Numbered from the stretch's first letter, positions 25,605 to 35,080 are shown. The stretch is 64,000 bases of DNA from Pelobacter propionicus DSM 2379 (GCF_000015045.1 NC_008609.1:434001-498000), one strand, 5' to 3'. The notes: a model not told the origin generated them from the letters alone. Numbers and translations are program-made.

Positions 25605-27203
25605 ATGCCGTTTATCTTTCGTAATCTCAGCATATCTCCCCAGGATGATGAAAACTGCCTTCCCCTGCTGGTGGCCGGCCAACTGGGGTTGCCCCCCGCG
25701 TTGTTGCGGGATTTGCGTATCGTCCGCAAGGGGATCGATGCCCGCAAGAAGCCGCGGGTAAAACTGGTGTACACCATTTCGTTCATGGTTGCCGATGAGC
25801 GCTCCTTGCGTTCACGCATCGCCGACGCCACGGCGCCCCATGGGCTGGAGTGGGTGCCGGAAGTGGAGCCTGCCCGGTTTCCCTCACTGCGCAGCAGTGA
25901 GAGGATCGTCATAGTGGGCAGCGGTCCGGCCGGTCTGTTCGCCGCATTGCGTCTAACCGAGTACGGGTTGAACGCCACGCTCATTGAGCGGGGGCAGCCG
26001 GTGGAGCAGCGGGCGCGGGACGTACAGCAGTTCTGGAGAAACGGGATACTCAACCCAGAGAGCAATGTGCAGTTCGGCGAAGGGGGGGCGGGAACCTTTT
26101 CCGATGGCAAGCTGACGAGCCGTTCCCGGGATGCGCTGGTGCCCTGGGTTCTGGAGCGGCTGGTGGATTTCGGCGCCCAGCCCGAGGTCCGCTACCTGGC
26201 CAAGCCGCACATCGGCACCGACCGCCTGCGCCATGTGGTTGCCAACCTGCGCGCCCATCTGCTGGAGCGGGGGACTAGGGTCTGTTTCGGCAGCCGCCTC
26301 AGTGACCTGATCGTGCGCGATGGCCGCTGCCGTGCCATCGTGGTCAACGACTGCGAGGAGCTGGCATGCGACCGGCTGATCCTGGCCACCGGCCACAGCG
26401 CCCGGGATACCTATGAACTGCTGCATCGCCGCGGGGTGCCGATGGAGCGCAAGGCCTTCGCCATGGGGCTGCGCGTGGAGCACCCCCAGGCACTGATCGA
26501 TGCTATCCAGTACGGCGGCACGCGCCACCCGAATCTGCCCCCGGCCGACTACGCCCTGGCCTGGAACAACCGCGGCAGTGGTCGCAGCGCCTATTCCTTC
26601 TGCATGTGTCCCGGCGGCGTGGTGGTGGCGGGGGCTTCGGAGCAGGGGGGAGTGGTCACCAATGGCATGAGCGGTCAACTGCGCAATTCTCCCTTTGCCA
26701 ATAGCGCGCTGGTGGTCAATGTGACCCCGGACGATTTCGGCGGCCCGGGGCCGCTGGCGGGCATCCATTTCCAGCGTCACTGGGAGCGCAAGGCCTTCAG
26801 CGCTGGGGGGGGCGGCTTTCGCGCCCCGGCCCAGGGGGTGCTTTCGTTTATGGGGCTCCCCGGCCAAAGGGCGCTCTCCAGCAGCTATCGCCCCGGCATC
26901 GTCGAGTCCGAACTGGACCAGGTCCTGCCCCCCCTTGTGATCTCCACGTTGCGGGAGGGTCTTGTCGACTTCAACCGGCGCATGCGCGGCTTCATCTGCG
27001 CCGAGGCTGTCCTGGTCGGCATCGAATCGCGCACTTCCGCACCGGTACGGATAGTGCGGGACGAACGCTTCGAATCCATCGGTATCGGCAGGCTCTATCC
27101 GGCCGGCGAAGGAGCCGGTTACGCCGGCGGAATCATGAGTTCGGCCATTGACGGCGTCAGGATCGCCGATACCATCGCGGCCAGTCTGGATGGTCGGGCG
27201 TGA
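25605..27203 (+). CDS. FAD-dependent oxidoreductase, COG2509 type
   Basis: A 532-residue flavoprotein. The N-terminal ~95 residues are the family-specific domain (RIVRKGIDARKKPRVKLVYT). The Rossmann dinucleotide motif is IVIVGSGPAGLFAALRLTEYG near residue 103, followed by NPESNVQFGEGGAGTFSDGK, LILATGHSARDTYELLHRRG and a C-terminal YPAGEGAGYAGGIMSSAIDG. These are typical of uncharacterised FAD dehydrogenases related to BaiN/HI0933-like proteins. The substrate is unknown. It starts at ATG 25605, close behind the receiver gene. Confidence 0.87.
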   Translation: MPFIFRNLSISPQDDENCLPLLVAGQLGLPPALLRDLRIVRKGIDARKKPRVKLVYTISFMVADERSLRSRIADATAPHGLEWVPEVEPARFPSLRSSERIVIVGSGPAGLFAALRLTEYGLNATLIERGQPVEQRARDVQQFWRNGILNPESNVQFGEGGAGTFSDGKLTSRSRDALVPWVLERLVDFGAQPEVRYLAKPHIGTDRLRHVVANLRAHLLERGTRVCFGSRLSDLIVRDGRCRAIVVNDCEELACDRLILATGHSARDTYELLHRRGVPMERKAFAMGLRVEHPQALIDAIQYGGTRHPNLPPADYALAWNNRGSGRSAYSFCMCPGGVVVAGASEQGGVVTNGMSGQLRNSPFANSALVVNVTPDDFGGPGPLAGIHFQRHWERKAFSAGGGGFRAPAQGVLSFMGLPGQRALSSSYRPGIVESELDQVLPPLVISTLREGLVDFNRRMRGFICAEAVLVGIESRTSAPVRIVRDERFESIGIGRLYPAGEGAGYAGGIMSSAIDGVRIADTIAASLDGRA

Positions 27204-27282
27204 AAAGATGATGGGCAGAGAGTAACTTTCATCCGGCAGCTGGGGTCTTCCAGCTGCCGAATCCATGTATAAGGAGCATCAG

Positions 27283-28416
27283 GTGACACGACAGTATGTT
27301 GCGGATATAAAGGACCGGGATCCGGTCAAGGGAGTCTTTCTGGTCAAGGAAAAGATCATGGCCATGGCCAAGAACGGCAAACCGTATATGAATCTGCGGT
27401 TCATGGACAAGAGCGGTGAGGTGGACGCCAAACTGTGGGACAACACGGACGTTCTGGACAAGCTCTTCGACAAGAATGACTTTGTCAGGGTGCGTGGCAA
27501 AGCCTCGGTCTATATGAACAAAATGCAGGTCGTGGTGGCCGAGATCAGTAGGGTCCCGGATGAGGAGGTCAACCTGGCCGACTTCCTGCCCGAATCGCCC
27601 CGCAGCATCGGAGAGATGCGCCAGGAACTGCGCGACGTGGTCGGCGCTCTTGACAATTCCCACCTGAAGGGGCTGATGGAGGCATTTCTGGCCGACGAGC
27701 CGCTGATGGATCAGTACTGCAAAGCCCCGGCAGCCAAGGGGATGCACCATGTCTACCTGGGAGGGTTGCTGGAGCATTCACTGGCGCTGGTCAGGCTGAT
27801 CAGGGCCATCGTACCGTTGTACGAGGGGATCAACGAGGACCTGCTGGTGGTGGGTGCCCTGCTGCACGATGTTGGCAAGATCCAGGAGATGAGTTACGAG
27901 CGTGCCTTCGACTATACCGATGCCGGCAAGTTGCTGGGGCATATCACCATCGGCGTGGAACTGGTGGAAGACAAAATCCGTCAGGTGGATGGTTTTCCAC
28001 GGGAACTGTCGCTCTTGCTGAAACATATGCTGCTCTCACATCATGGCCAGTATGAATTCGGCTCACCCAAGCGCCCCAAGACCGTTGAAGCCACCATCCT
28101 GAACTACCTGGATGATATGGATTCCAAGATCAACGGAATCCGCACCCATATCGCCAAGGAGACCGCCAGCAGTTCCCGCTGGACCGCCCATCACCGGCTG
28201 TACGACCGCTATTTCTTCAAGGTGAACGGTCTGGACGGGGAGGAGGAACCTGTCTGCGCCCGCGAGGAGGGTTGCCAGGTGGTACCGCTGGAAGAGCTTC
28301 CCCCGCCGGCGGTGCAGCGGCCCGTTCCCCGCAGGGAGAAACAGGTGTTCAGCAACCAGCCTCTGCGCAAGTTGGAAAATTTGAACTTGTTCGGCAACGG
28401 GTCCAACGAAGAATAG
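27283..28416 (+). CDS. 3'-5' exoribonuclease of the YhaM type (OB-fold plus HD domain)
   Basis: I chose GTG 27283 because AAGGAG lies 6 bases upstream; the ATG at 27265 lies before that site. Residues ~1-95 form an OB-fold nucleic-acid-binding domain (VFLVKEKIMAMAKNGKPYMN, VRGKASVYMNKMQVVVAEI). The HD domain includes GGLLEHSLALVRL, GALLHDVGKIQE, GHITIGVEL and LKHMLLSHHGQYEFGSPKRP. This matches YhaM/CbfI exonucleases, which trim RNA or DNA 3' ends with Mn2+. 377 residues; a charged C-terminal tail is extra. It ends just before a strong hairpin. Confidence 0.88.
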   Translation: MTRQYVADIKDRDPVKGVFLVKEKIMAMAKNGKPYMNLRFMDKSGEVDAKLWDNTDVLDKLFDKNDFVRVRGKASVYMNKMQVVVAEISRVPDEEVNLADFLPESPRSIGEMRQELRDVVGALDNSHLKGLMEAFLADEPLMDQYCKAPAAKGMHHVYLGGLLEHSLALVRLIRAIVPLYEGINEDLLVVGALLHDVGKIQEMSYERAFDYTDAGKLLGHITIGVELVEDKIRQVDGFPRELSLLLKHMLLSHHGQYEFGSPKRPKTVEATILNYLDDMDSKINGIRTHIAKETASSSRWTAHHRLYDRYFFKVNGLDGEEEPVCAREEGCQVVPLEELPPPAVQRPVPRREKQVFSNQPLRKLENLNLFGNGSNEE

Positions 28417-28438
28417 AATCTTCCTGGCCCGGTGAAAT

Positions 28439-28481
28439 GCACAAACGCCCCTCCGGATCGATTCCGGAGGGGCGTTTGTGC
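28439..28481. terminator. Bidirectional terminator between exoribonuclease and OmpA genes
   Basis: A perfect 19-bp stem beginning GCACAAACGCCCCTCCGGA with a 5-base loop, positioned between converging genes. Its length and symmetry suit termination in both directions although T-runs are short. Confidence 0.8.
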
Positions 28482-28504
28482 GAGAGGAATGCTTCAGCCG
28501 GCCG

Positions 28505-29758
28505 TTATTTGCCGTTGCAGGTGAAGTTTGCCTCGATGCGGCGGTTCTGCTTCCTGCCGTCGGCGGTCTTGTTGCTGGCTACCGGTTTGGTGAGGCCATG
28601 GCCCTTGGCGCTGATGCGTTCCGGAGCGACATTGAAGGTCTTGATGAGATAGCTGCGTACGCTGTTGGCGCGGCGCTGGGAGAGCTTCATGTTGTATGCC
28701 TTGCCGCCCACGTTGTCGGTGTGGCCTTCGATGGCTCCCTTGGCGGTGGGGAATTCGGCCAGGAAGTCGGCAACCCTTTTCAGCTCGTCATTGTACTGTG
28801 GCTTGATGTTGGACTTGTTGGTGTCGAATTCGATGTTGAGAACCGTGGGGCTGCAGAGCTTGACCGGGCAACCGGTCTTGTCCACGGTGGTGCCTTCCGG
28901 GGTGCCGGGGCACTTGTCATAGGAGTCATAGACGCCGTCTTTGTCGGAATCCAGCGGACAACCTTTGGTGTCGACCTTCACGCCTTCCGGCGTTCCGGGG
29001 CAGTTATCCTGATAGTCATAGACGCCGTCCCTGTCGGAATCCAGGGGGCAGCCCTTTGCGTCGACCTTCACGCCCTGGGGAGTTCCGGGACAGTTGTCAG
29101 CGGTATCGAACACGCCGTCGCCATCGCTGTCAGATGGGGCAACCGGTGCCACCACCGGTTCGGGCGCCGGTTCAGCCACGGGAGCGGCTTCCGTCTTTCC
29201 GCCAAAGGGAAAGTGGAGGCCCATGGTGTATTCAACCGCGTGCTGGGTCTCGCTTGCCTGGCGATAGATCAGGTGGCGCACATCGCCGCGCAGGGCGACC
29301 TTGTCGTTCAGGAAATACTTGGCGCCCAAGCCGTAGTCGCCCACGCCTTTGACATCTGAGCTCTCTCCGGCCGGAACGGCCCCCTTGAAGGTATGGGCGG
29401 CATAGCCGGCGGCGAAGTAGGGGACGAATTTGTTGTCGGGGAAGAAGTGGTAGAGCAGCTCGCCGCCCATGCGGTAGTAGTCGGTGTTTTTGCCATTGGT
29501 GAGCTTGCTGCCGTTACTGGTCGGCTCGGTGTTGGAGTAGTCGAACAGGGCCTCGATGCCCAACGCCTTGGTGAAGTTGTACCCGGCACGGATGCCGTAG
29601 ACCGGCGCGGTCTCCAGGTGCTGACCGCCTCCGAACGTGATTCCACCGATTACGGGTGAGAGCGAGAATGCGCCTTCTCTATTTTCGGCGGATGCGGCTG
29701 TTGCCAGAGCTATCAGGGAGCCTGCCACCAGCAACGAGATTCTTGCTGTCTTTTTCAT
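28505..29758 (-). CDS. OmpA-family outer-membrane porin with thrombospondin type 3 repeats
   Basis: The 417-residue protein has a signal peptide ending ALATAASA. Residues ~30-200 form an eight-stranded OprF/OmpA-type barrel (GIRAGYNFTKALGIEALFDY, YFLNDKVALRGDVRHLIYR, GLHFPFG). A Pro/Ala hinge and three TSP3 calcium-binding repeats (DSDGDGVFD, DSDRDGVYD, DSDKDGVYD, each with a NCPGTP or KCPGTP unit) follow. The C-terminal OmpA domain binds peptidoglycan: IEFDTNKSNIKPQYNDEL, GHTDNVGGKAYNMKLSQRRA. It tethers the outer membrane to the wall. An AGAAGG site precedes the ATG. Confidence 0.93.
   Translation of the reverse strand: MKKTARISLLVAGSLIALATAASAENREGAFSLSPVIGGITFGGGQHLETAPVYGIRAGYNFTKALGIEALFDYSNTEPTSNGSKLTNGKNTDYYRMGGELLYHFFPDNKFVPYFAAGYAAHTFKGAVPAGESSDVKGVGDYGLGAKYFLNDKVALRGDVRHLIYRQASETQHAVEYTMGLHFPFGGKTEAAPVAEPAPEPVVAPVAPSDSDGDGVFDTADNCPGTPQGVKVDAKGCPLDSDRDGVYDYQDNCPGTPEGVKVDTKGCPLDSDKDGVYDSYDKCPGTPEGTTVDKTGCPVKLCSPTVLNIEFDTNKSNIKPQYNDELKRVADFLAEFPTAKGAIEGHTDNVGGKAYNMKLSQRRANSVRSYLIKTFNVAPERISAKGHGLTKPVASNKTADGRKQNRRIEANFTCNGK
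28862..29136 (-). repeat. Three tandem TSP3 coding repeats in the OmpA-family gene
   Basis: Three ~35-codon units, each encoding D-x-D-x-D-G calcium ligands followed by CPGTP and V-D-x-x-GCP. The first two units are near identical at the DNA level, so slippage or recombination could change copy number. Confidence 0.8.
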
Positions 29759-30034
29759 GTTGTTGAACCTTCTTTTGGGTTTGTACTACGATTAAGCAAT
29801 CTCCATCTTAAAATTCTTAGCACACTCTTTTGTCTTCATGCAATACAAAAGTCCCCGGCGCCGCTTCTGGATCGTGGTATGGGTCAAGCATAACACTTCA
29901 GTTTTCAAGCACAAGTTTTCAGGTTTCTTTTTTCGTGACAGTGCTATGGCTCGCCATGAAAGCTTGCCTTTTGGCATTTGTTTGCAGTACTGTTTTCGCC
30001 AGTGACGAACATGGCTGGAATGGAGGGGTAAGTG

Positions 30035-31012
30035 ATGAGGGAGTCGTACTTCAGGGCGCGCAGGATTAGGGGAAATGAAACCATGCGGCGGATGGTCCGC
30101 GAGACCAGCCTGTCGGTCGATGATCTGGTTTACCCGCTGTTTTCAGCCTTCGGCAGCGGCATCATGAAGGAGATCTCCTCCATGCCGGGCATCTACCAGC
30201 AGTCCATCGAGCATCTGGTGGAGGAGTGCAGGGAGGTGCAGGGACTGGGTATCCCGGCCGTGCTGTTGTTCGGTATTCCAGAGAGTAAGGATGGGGTGGG
30301 GAGCGACGCCTATTCGGACAGCGGCATCATCCAGGAAACGATTCGCGCCATCAAGCGTGAAGTGCCTGGTCTGACGGTCATCACCGATGTCTGTCTCTGC
30401 GAATACACCGATCACGGTCATTGCGGCGTGATCGAGGATGGCGACGTGGACAATGACGCGACCCTGGAACTGCTGGCGAAGGAGGCGCTCTCCCATGTCA
30501 GGGCCGGGGCCGACATGGTGGCGCCGTCGGACATGATGGACGGCCGTGTGGCGGCAATACGCGAAGCACTGGACAATAGCGGCTTTAGCTCGGTTCCGGT
30601 CATGAGCTATGCGGTCAAATATGCCTCCGGGTACTACGGACCCTTCCGCGAGGCTGCCGAGTCAACACCCCAGTTCGGCGACCGCCGCAGCTACCAGATG
30701 GATCCTGCCAACCGCAGGGAGGCTTTGCGCGAGGCTTCCGCCGACATCGACGAGGGAGCCGACATCATCATGGTCAAGCCCGGACTCCCCTATCTGGATA
30801 TCCTGCGCGACCTACGCAACAGCTGCAACCTGCCGCTGGCGGTCTACAACGTGTCGGGCGAATACAGCATGGTCAAGGCCGCTGCGGCAAACGGATGGAT
30901 CGACGAGGAGCGGGTTGTGCTGGAGACCATGCTCGGCTTCAAGCGCGCCGGCGCCGATATCATCATCACCTATCATGCCAAGGATGTGGCTCGCTGGCTT
31001 GGGCGGAACTAG
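30035..31012 (+). CDS. hemB: Porphobilinogen synthase (delta-aminolevulinic acid dehydratase)
   Basis: Condenses two 5-aminolevulinate molecules into porphobilinogen for haem and corrin synthesis. The Zn-binding cluster is present in [16 protein letters not shown], so this is the zinc-dependent type. The two Schiff-base lysines are in [20 protein letters not shown] and [32 protein letters not shown] is also diagnostic. GGAGGGG lies 6-7 bases before ATG 30035. 325 residues is normal. It converges with a small exported-protein gene, with 5 bases between. Confidence 0.95.
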   Translation: MRESYFRARRIRGNETMRRMVRETSLSVDDLVYPLFSAFGSGIMKEISSMPGIYQQSIEHLVEECREVQGLGIPAVLLFGIPESKDGVGSDAYSDSGIIQETIRAIKREVPGLTVITDVCLCEYTDHGHCGVIEDGDVDNDATLELLAKEALSHVRAGADMVAPSDMMDGRVAAIREALDNSGFSSVPVMSYAVKYASGYYGPFREAAESTPQFGDRRSYQMDPANRREALREASADIDEGADIIMVKPGLPYLDILRDLRNSCNLPLAVYNVSGEYSMVKAAAANGWIDEERVVLETMLGFKRAGADIIITYHAKDVARWLGRN

Positions 31013-31017
31013 GCGGC

Positions 31018-31458
31018 CTATTCCCCCAGGCGTTCCGCCATTTCCTTCTTGTGCTGCCTGATCGCCCCGCCGCCGCCCGTTGACGGCACCAGGCTTTCTG
31101 GTGATTTCTCCGGCATCCTGGGAAGCCTGAACGAGCGCTTCTTTTCCTCTGGCTTGGGGGTCGCCGCGGTCTCTCCCACCGAGGAGGCAGCGGCCACTGC
31201 CGGCCGAACTGCGCCGACTCTCTTGCGCGTGATCCTGGCCTTGTGCCGTTTGGTTTTGGGGAAGGTCCGCTTCAGGTTGACCTCGTACGGCTCGAAGCTG
31301 GTCAGGGTGTCGCGGGTCGCCAGCACATACACCTTGCCGTCGGAACGCCAGACCCGCTTGGCCTGGATCACTCCGCCATCCTTCAGGTACAGCTTTGCCC
31401 CTAACGCCGGTGTCGCCAGCACGGTTGCAATTAGTGCTGCGCACAGTATCTGTTTCAT
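31018..31458 (-). CDS. Small exported protein of unknown function
   Basis: I chose ATG 31458 because AGGAGGGG lies 6 bases upstream and it starts a signal peptide (ILCAALIATVLATPALGA). The mature part begins with a short beta-rich unit (KLYLKDGGVIQAKRVWRSDG, KVYVLATRDTLTSFEPYEV) that resembles a small SH3-like or DUF-type exported module, followed by a basic and Pro-rich tail. 146 residues. It is not recognised further. It lies 113 bases downstream of the TraB-like gene in the same direction. Confidence 0.7.
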   Translation of the reverse strand: MKQILCAALIATVLATPALGAKLYLKDGGVIQAKRVWRSDGKVYVLATRDTLTSFEPYEVNLKRTFPKTKRHKARITRKRVGAVRPAVAAASSVGETAATPKPEEKKRSFRLPRMPEKSPESLVPSTGGGGAIRQHKKEMAERLGE

Positions 31459-31570
31459 ATTCCCCTCCTGATATCGTGTAACAGTCTTGTATACCGCCAC
31501 TGTAAAGCTTTTCAACGGCTAAACGCCGGATTTTGATGCATTCCCGAAGTAACGGTGCCTGGTCGGTAGG

Positions 31571-33541
31571 TCACCAGATGTACTCCCGGGCAATGGGCCG
31601 TTTGTCCCTGCCGGCCAGGATATGCATGATGCGTATCTGTTTCAGCTTGAGGGGCGATAGAGAGCCCAGCGGGATGAAGACGATGGTGCGGTCCATGCGG
31701 GCCGCCAGTTGCCTGAAGATGCTGCGAGGAGGCCGGGCCGCCACGTAGATCACATGGCGCTCCAGGGAGTAGTCCAGTGCCGCCATCAGCAGCAGTTCCG
31801 CACGGGTAGTGGCTGTGCAATACTCCGGATCATGCCACACATCCAGCATGCGCCGTGGCGGATAGGAGAGCATGAAGCCGCCGTATTCGCAGCGGCAGAT
31901 GCCCGGGCCGACCACGTTCTCCGTCGGGTCGGTGGCATAGAAGGCCATGTCAGATTCCTGCTCGTGCTCCCCCAGCCAGGTCATGCGATAGGGGTAGCCC
32001 TTGCCATGGCGGTCCTCGTTGAAGATCACCACCAGGGAGCCGACCCCGCCCCTGATCCGTCGCTGTTCCCTGACGTAGATACCCCCCTCGTGCAGGTTGC
32101 GCATGGTTTCCCGCAGGTCGATGCCGTCCAGAAGCGAGGTGCTGAATTTTTCGCTGCGGCTCTGCTCCTGGGAGAGCTGCAGGCACCCCTTGTGCTTGAG
32201 GAAACGGCCGTACTCCTCCAGGGCCAGATCTTCCGGCGGGTAGGAGCAGATGGACGGATCGTCGAACCCTTCCAGCCATTCGCCGGGCCGGCGCTCCCGT
32301 TTGCGCTTGAGAAAGCCGAACGACGAGAGCCCCTTGCGCCGTTTCTGACGTGGACGGAAGCGGATCCGGCGCACATCGCCCCACAAATCCTCGGGAGAGA
32401 TGCGGATGGTGGCCAGGTCACTGGTTTCTGACTGCCAGGGGTAGTGGGTGGCCAGGCGGCAGAGTGCATGGGCGAAGTTGTCATCAACGCAACCGCGCCC
32501 GGCTGCCAGGATCTGGAACAGGTCCGGCATCAACTGGCCACCGGCCAGGGCCTGATTGCGCGCAAAGCGGAAGAAGGCCCGCTTCTGCCAGAGGGAGACG
32601 CTTTCGCCGGTTTCCTGGCGATAGTGGCGGCCAGCCTCGCAGAAGAGCTGGTAGATGATGCGCTGCCGGTCCGGAAACAGCCCCTTCTGTCCCAGGTGGC
32701 GGGCGCTGCGCTGGATGGCGTTGCCCAGGAGCTGTTCTTCGGAAAGCTCCTGCCTGCCGCCGTTGATCAGCTCCAGGGCATGGAAGCGTTTGCGCAGCCC
32801 GGAGCCGCTCTCCCGCGGCTCCTCGGGGAGTGGTCCGCGGCGCTGTTCGTAGACCGCCGAGAGGAAGGGGAATTCCGCCAAGATCTCCCGGCAGGAATCG
32901 GGATGCAGGTTCCAGAGACTGACCCCCTCCCGCCGGATGCGCTCCAGGGGCGCTGCCAAGGGTGTGGAGAAGAGTTGCCGGATCCGTTCAAGATGGGCCA
33001 TGCCGCAGATGAGGAGGATTCGTTCGTACCGTTCGGCCAGTTGCTTCAGGCGGAAGGCCATCCCCTGTTCCCGGCGCAGGTCTTCTTTGCAGTGGGGGAA
33101 CTCGGCTGAAACCTTCAGATATTCACGATAGTAGGTCTTGAGGCCGATGCGGCAGATGCTGTAGGAATCGGGGAGCCGCTCCTGGTGGCGGGGGTAGACG
33201 TCCGTATCCACATCGATGAAGTGCAGCGGAATATCCCGCTCCAGTGCCATCCGGCCCGCCTCCACCAGCGGGTCAGCAGGCTCCAGCAGCAGGTAGGCAG
33301 TTTCTCCCTGTGCCTTGCCTATCTTCGGGTCGATCCGGTAGCTGATCACCGAAACCTGCGGCAGGCGCCGTACTCCCCGCAGGAAAGGCTCTTCCAGGGT
33401 GGGGGGCAGTTCCACCGCCACCGCCTGGGGTCTGACCTGCTCGAAGGCCATGCGCACCAGGTGCGCGAACTCCATGCGGTAGTGCAACACCGGCAGGGCG
33501 TGAACGGGACCGAAGCGTTCCAGGTAGAGACGCCGAGGCAT
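31571..33541 (-). CDS. Large uncharacterised TraB-like protein linked to MoxR
   Basis: A 656-residue soluble protein that I do not recognise as a named family. The first ~210 residues resemble the TraB/ChaN-type fold seen in some MoxR-linked proteins: HALPVLHYRMEFAHLV, RPQAVAVELPPTLEEPFL, DIPLHFIDVDTDVY and LLICGMAHLERIRQLF (a hydrophobic strand followed by G-x-x-H). The remaining ~440 residues are helix-rich with charged segments (RFRPRQKRRKGLSSFGFLKR) and a C-terminal region with RRMLDVWHDPEYCTATTRAE and AREYIW. It starts two bases after the MoxR stop, so the pair is strictly coupled. The function is unknown. Confidence 0.75.
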   Translation of the reverse strand: MPRRLYLERFGPVHALPVLHYRMEFAHLVRMAFEQVRPQAVAVELPPTLEEPFLRGVRRLPQVSVISYRIDPKIGKAQGETAYLLLEPADPLVEAGRMALERDIPLHFIDVDTDVYPRHQERLPDSYSICRIGLKTYYREYLKVSAEFPHCKEDLRREQGMAFRLKQLAERYERILLICGMAHLERIRQLFSTPLAAPLERIRREGVSLWNLHPDSCREILAEFPFLSAVYEQRRGPLPEEPRESGSGLRKRFHALELINGGRQELSEEQLLGNAIQRSARHLGQKGLFPDRQRIIYQLFCEAGRHYRQETGESVSLWQKRAFFRFARNQALAGGQLMPDLFQILAAGRGCVDDNFAHALCRLATHYPWQSETSDLATIRISPEDLWGDVRRIRFRPRQKRRKGLSSFGFLKRKRERRPGEWLEGFDDPSICSYPPEDLALEEYGRFLKHKGCLQLSQEQSRSEKFSTSLLDGIDLRETMRNLHEGGIYVREQRRIRGGVGSLVVIFNEDRHGKGYPYRMTWLGEHEQESDMAFYATDPTENVVGPGICRCEYGGFMLSYPPRRMLDVWHDPEYCTATTRAELLLMAALDYSLERHVIYVAARPPRSIFRQLAARMDRTIVFIPLGSLSPLKLKQIRIMHILAGRDKRPIAREYIW

Positions 33542-33543
33542 GG

Positions 33544-34362
33544 TCAGGGAAGGTAGGTCAGCGCTTCGCTCCCCAGGATGCGTTCCACGGAGAGTTGCAA
33601 AAGCTCCTGGGCTGGAGTGCCGCTCGTGGCGGAGACCTTCAGGGCGTAGCGAGCGATGTTGATGCCGTCCCTGACCGAGTAGAGCTCATCCGCACCGTGG
33701 GCGCGCTGCAGGAACTGCACCACATAGCCGAGAATGGCGTTGTCGGCAAAGGGGAGGTTCTCCTTCAGGATCACCAGTTCCTCGTCCGCCTCGGGGAAGT
33801 CGATGTAGATCTGGGGCTGCAGCCGGGAGTGGATGTACTCCGGGATCTCGAAGGTGGAGGAGTCCTCGTTCATGGTGACCACGATGCGGAACTCACGTTG
33901 TGCCGGGATGCGCAGACCGGTCACGATGGACTCCACATAGCGGCGGTCATCCAAAAGGGGCGCCAGGGAGGCTCATGCTTTCTCGCTCATGCGGTTTCCC
34001 TCGTCCAGGATCAGCACCCCGCCGGTGAGCATGGCCGACACCAGCGATGAGGCCGCGTACTGGATTTTGCCATCCGGCCCGATCACCGGTGTGACGATCA
34101 GGTCCTCGGGCCGTGTATCCATGGTGGCCTGGAACAGGTACACGGGCCTCTTCAGCCGTTTGGCAGCGGCATAGGCCAGGGTGGTCTTGCCCACCCCCGG
34201 CTTGCCCACCAGGCGCGGGTTGAAGGGGATGTCACGATCGTCGATCACCATCCAGGCCGCCAGGAGCTGCTGCAGCAGCTCCTCCTGGCCGACCCATTTC
34301 AGATCCAGTTCCACCGGCCCGGCCAGGGCCAGGGTGATGCCGTCAAGGGTTAGCTGTTTCAT
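33544..34362 (-). pseudogene. MoxR-type AAA+ ATPase interrupted by an in-frame TGA
   Basis: A 272-codon gene with an in-frame TGA at 33973-33975 (codon 130). The first half has Walker A (VGKPGVGKTTLAYAAAKRL) and Walker B (GGVLILDEGNRMSEK). The second half continues in the same frame with ASLAPLLDDRRYVES, VVTMNEDSSTFEIPEYIHSR and sensor 2-like residues. MoxR homologues have Trp at this point (SWASLAPL pattern, from memory), so TGG to TGA is the simplest change. MoxR ATPases remodel partner proteins. Its neighbours are a zinc-ribbon protein upstream and the TraB-like protein downstream. It could be a true pseudogene, a read-through gene or a sequencing error. Confidence 0.8.
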
Positions 34363-34394
34363 GTCTCTGATTCTCTCCCGCTCTTCACTCTGAG

Positions 34395-35003
34395 CTATGT
34401 GAAGGCTGCCACCTGGGCCTGGTAGGCCGTGACCGCTACGAAGCGCACGGCAAAATCCCGCTCGCACCTGGTACAGGCCGTGAAGAACGGCTTGCCGTTC
34501 TTCCCCTTCTCCAGTGGCAGCTGGTTTTTGTGGTTGCAGTAGGGACAGGCGGCGACAACCATGCTCTGGGCGTCCGGTTTGGCGGCGCTTTTCGGGATGG
34601 CTGACCTTGGCCTGGTCTTCTTTGCCGCGGCTGGCTGCGTGGCCAGCGTTTGCCGGGCTTGTGCCTCTGCTGGCGCTGTTTCTGGTTGCGTCGCCTGGAT
34701 CGTGGCTGGTTTTTCCATGTGTGTGCGCTCCCTTCTGGTAACTGTGGTTCGGGGCAGGCAGGCGTCCTCCTCGGGGGGGAGCGCGGGAGTCGGCGGCTGT
34801 ATCCCCCGCATGGCCTTCTTCCAGACCGTCGGCAGGGACGATTTGGAGTAGTGCAGCGGCCTGCTCCCCTTCATCCTGGCGGCGCCTCCCTCGACCACGT
34901 AAAACCTGTCCCGGTATGAAACCAGCAGTTGCTGGCCGATTTCGGCCACCTTCACTCCCGATGAAATCTTGTTGTCCAGCCAGAACGTGACCGCCTCGGT
35001 CAT
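34395..35003 (-). CDS. Zinc-ribbon protein upstream of MoxR
   Basis: A 202-residue protein. The N-terminal ~60 residues form a small beta-rich domain (NKISSGVKVAEIGQQLLVSY, YVVEGGAARMKG). The middle is disordered and Pro/Ala/Gln-rich. The C-terminus has a four-cysteine zinc ribbon, VVAACPYCNHKNQLPLEKG then FFTACTRCERDFAVRFVAVT. AAAGGAAGAG precedes the ATG. It ends 32 bases before the MoxR start, so it is probably the first gene of a zinc ribbon-MoxR-TraB-like operon. The function is not known. Confidence 0.75.
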   Translation of the reverse strand: MTEAVTFWLDNKISSGVKVAEIGQQLLVSYRDRFYVVEGGAARMKGSRPLHYSKSSLPTVWKKAMRGIQPPTPALPPEEDACLPRTTVTRRERTHMEKPATIQATQPETAPAEAQARQTLATQPAAAKKTRPRSAIPKSAAKPDAQSMVVAACPYCNHKNQLPLEKGKNGKPFFTACTRCERDFAVRFVAVTAYQAQVAAFT

Positions 35004-35060
35004 CTCTCTTCCTTTCCTGTCCGTTGTACCATGGCTATGTGTACCCTTTTTTCGCCAGAA

Positions 35061-35080
35061 AGACCACCAGAAGGTGGTCT
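35061..35080 (-). terminator. Hairpin terminator after the ABC exporter gene
   Basis: A perfect 8-bp stem AGACCACC / GGTGGTCT with an AGAA loop, 13 bases after the ABC gene stop. On the minus strand it is followed by TTTCTGG. Confidence 0.6.

Noticed and set aside
27229-27258. Hairpin GGCAGCTGG/CCAGCTGCC before the exoribonuclease as a terminator
   Set aside because: It lacks a T-run and lies directly before the ribosome site; a leader structure is possible but not supported.
28862-29136. CRISPR-like direct repeats
   Set aside because: The repeats encode TSP3 calcium-binding units in frame within the OmpA-family gene. No CRISPR array was seen in the window.
33973-33975. Selenocysteine at the MoxR TGA
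   Set aside because: MoxR ATPases have no cysteine or redox site there, the pattern suggests Trp, and I see no obvious insertion-element hairpin directly downstream.
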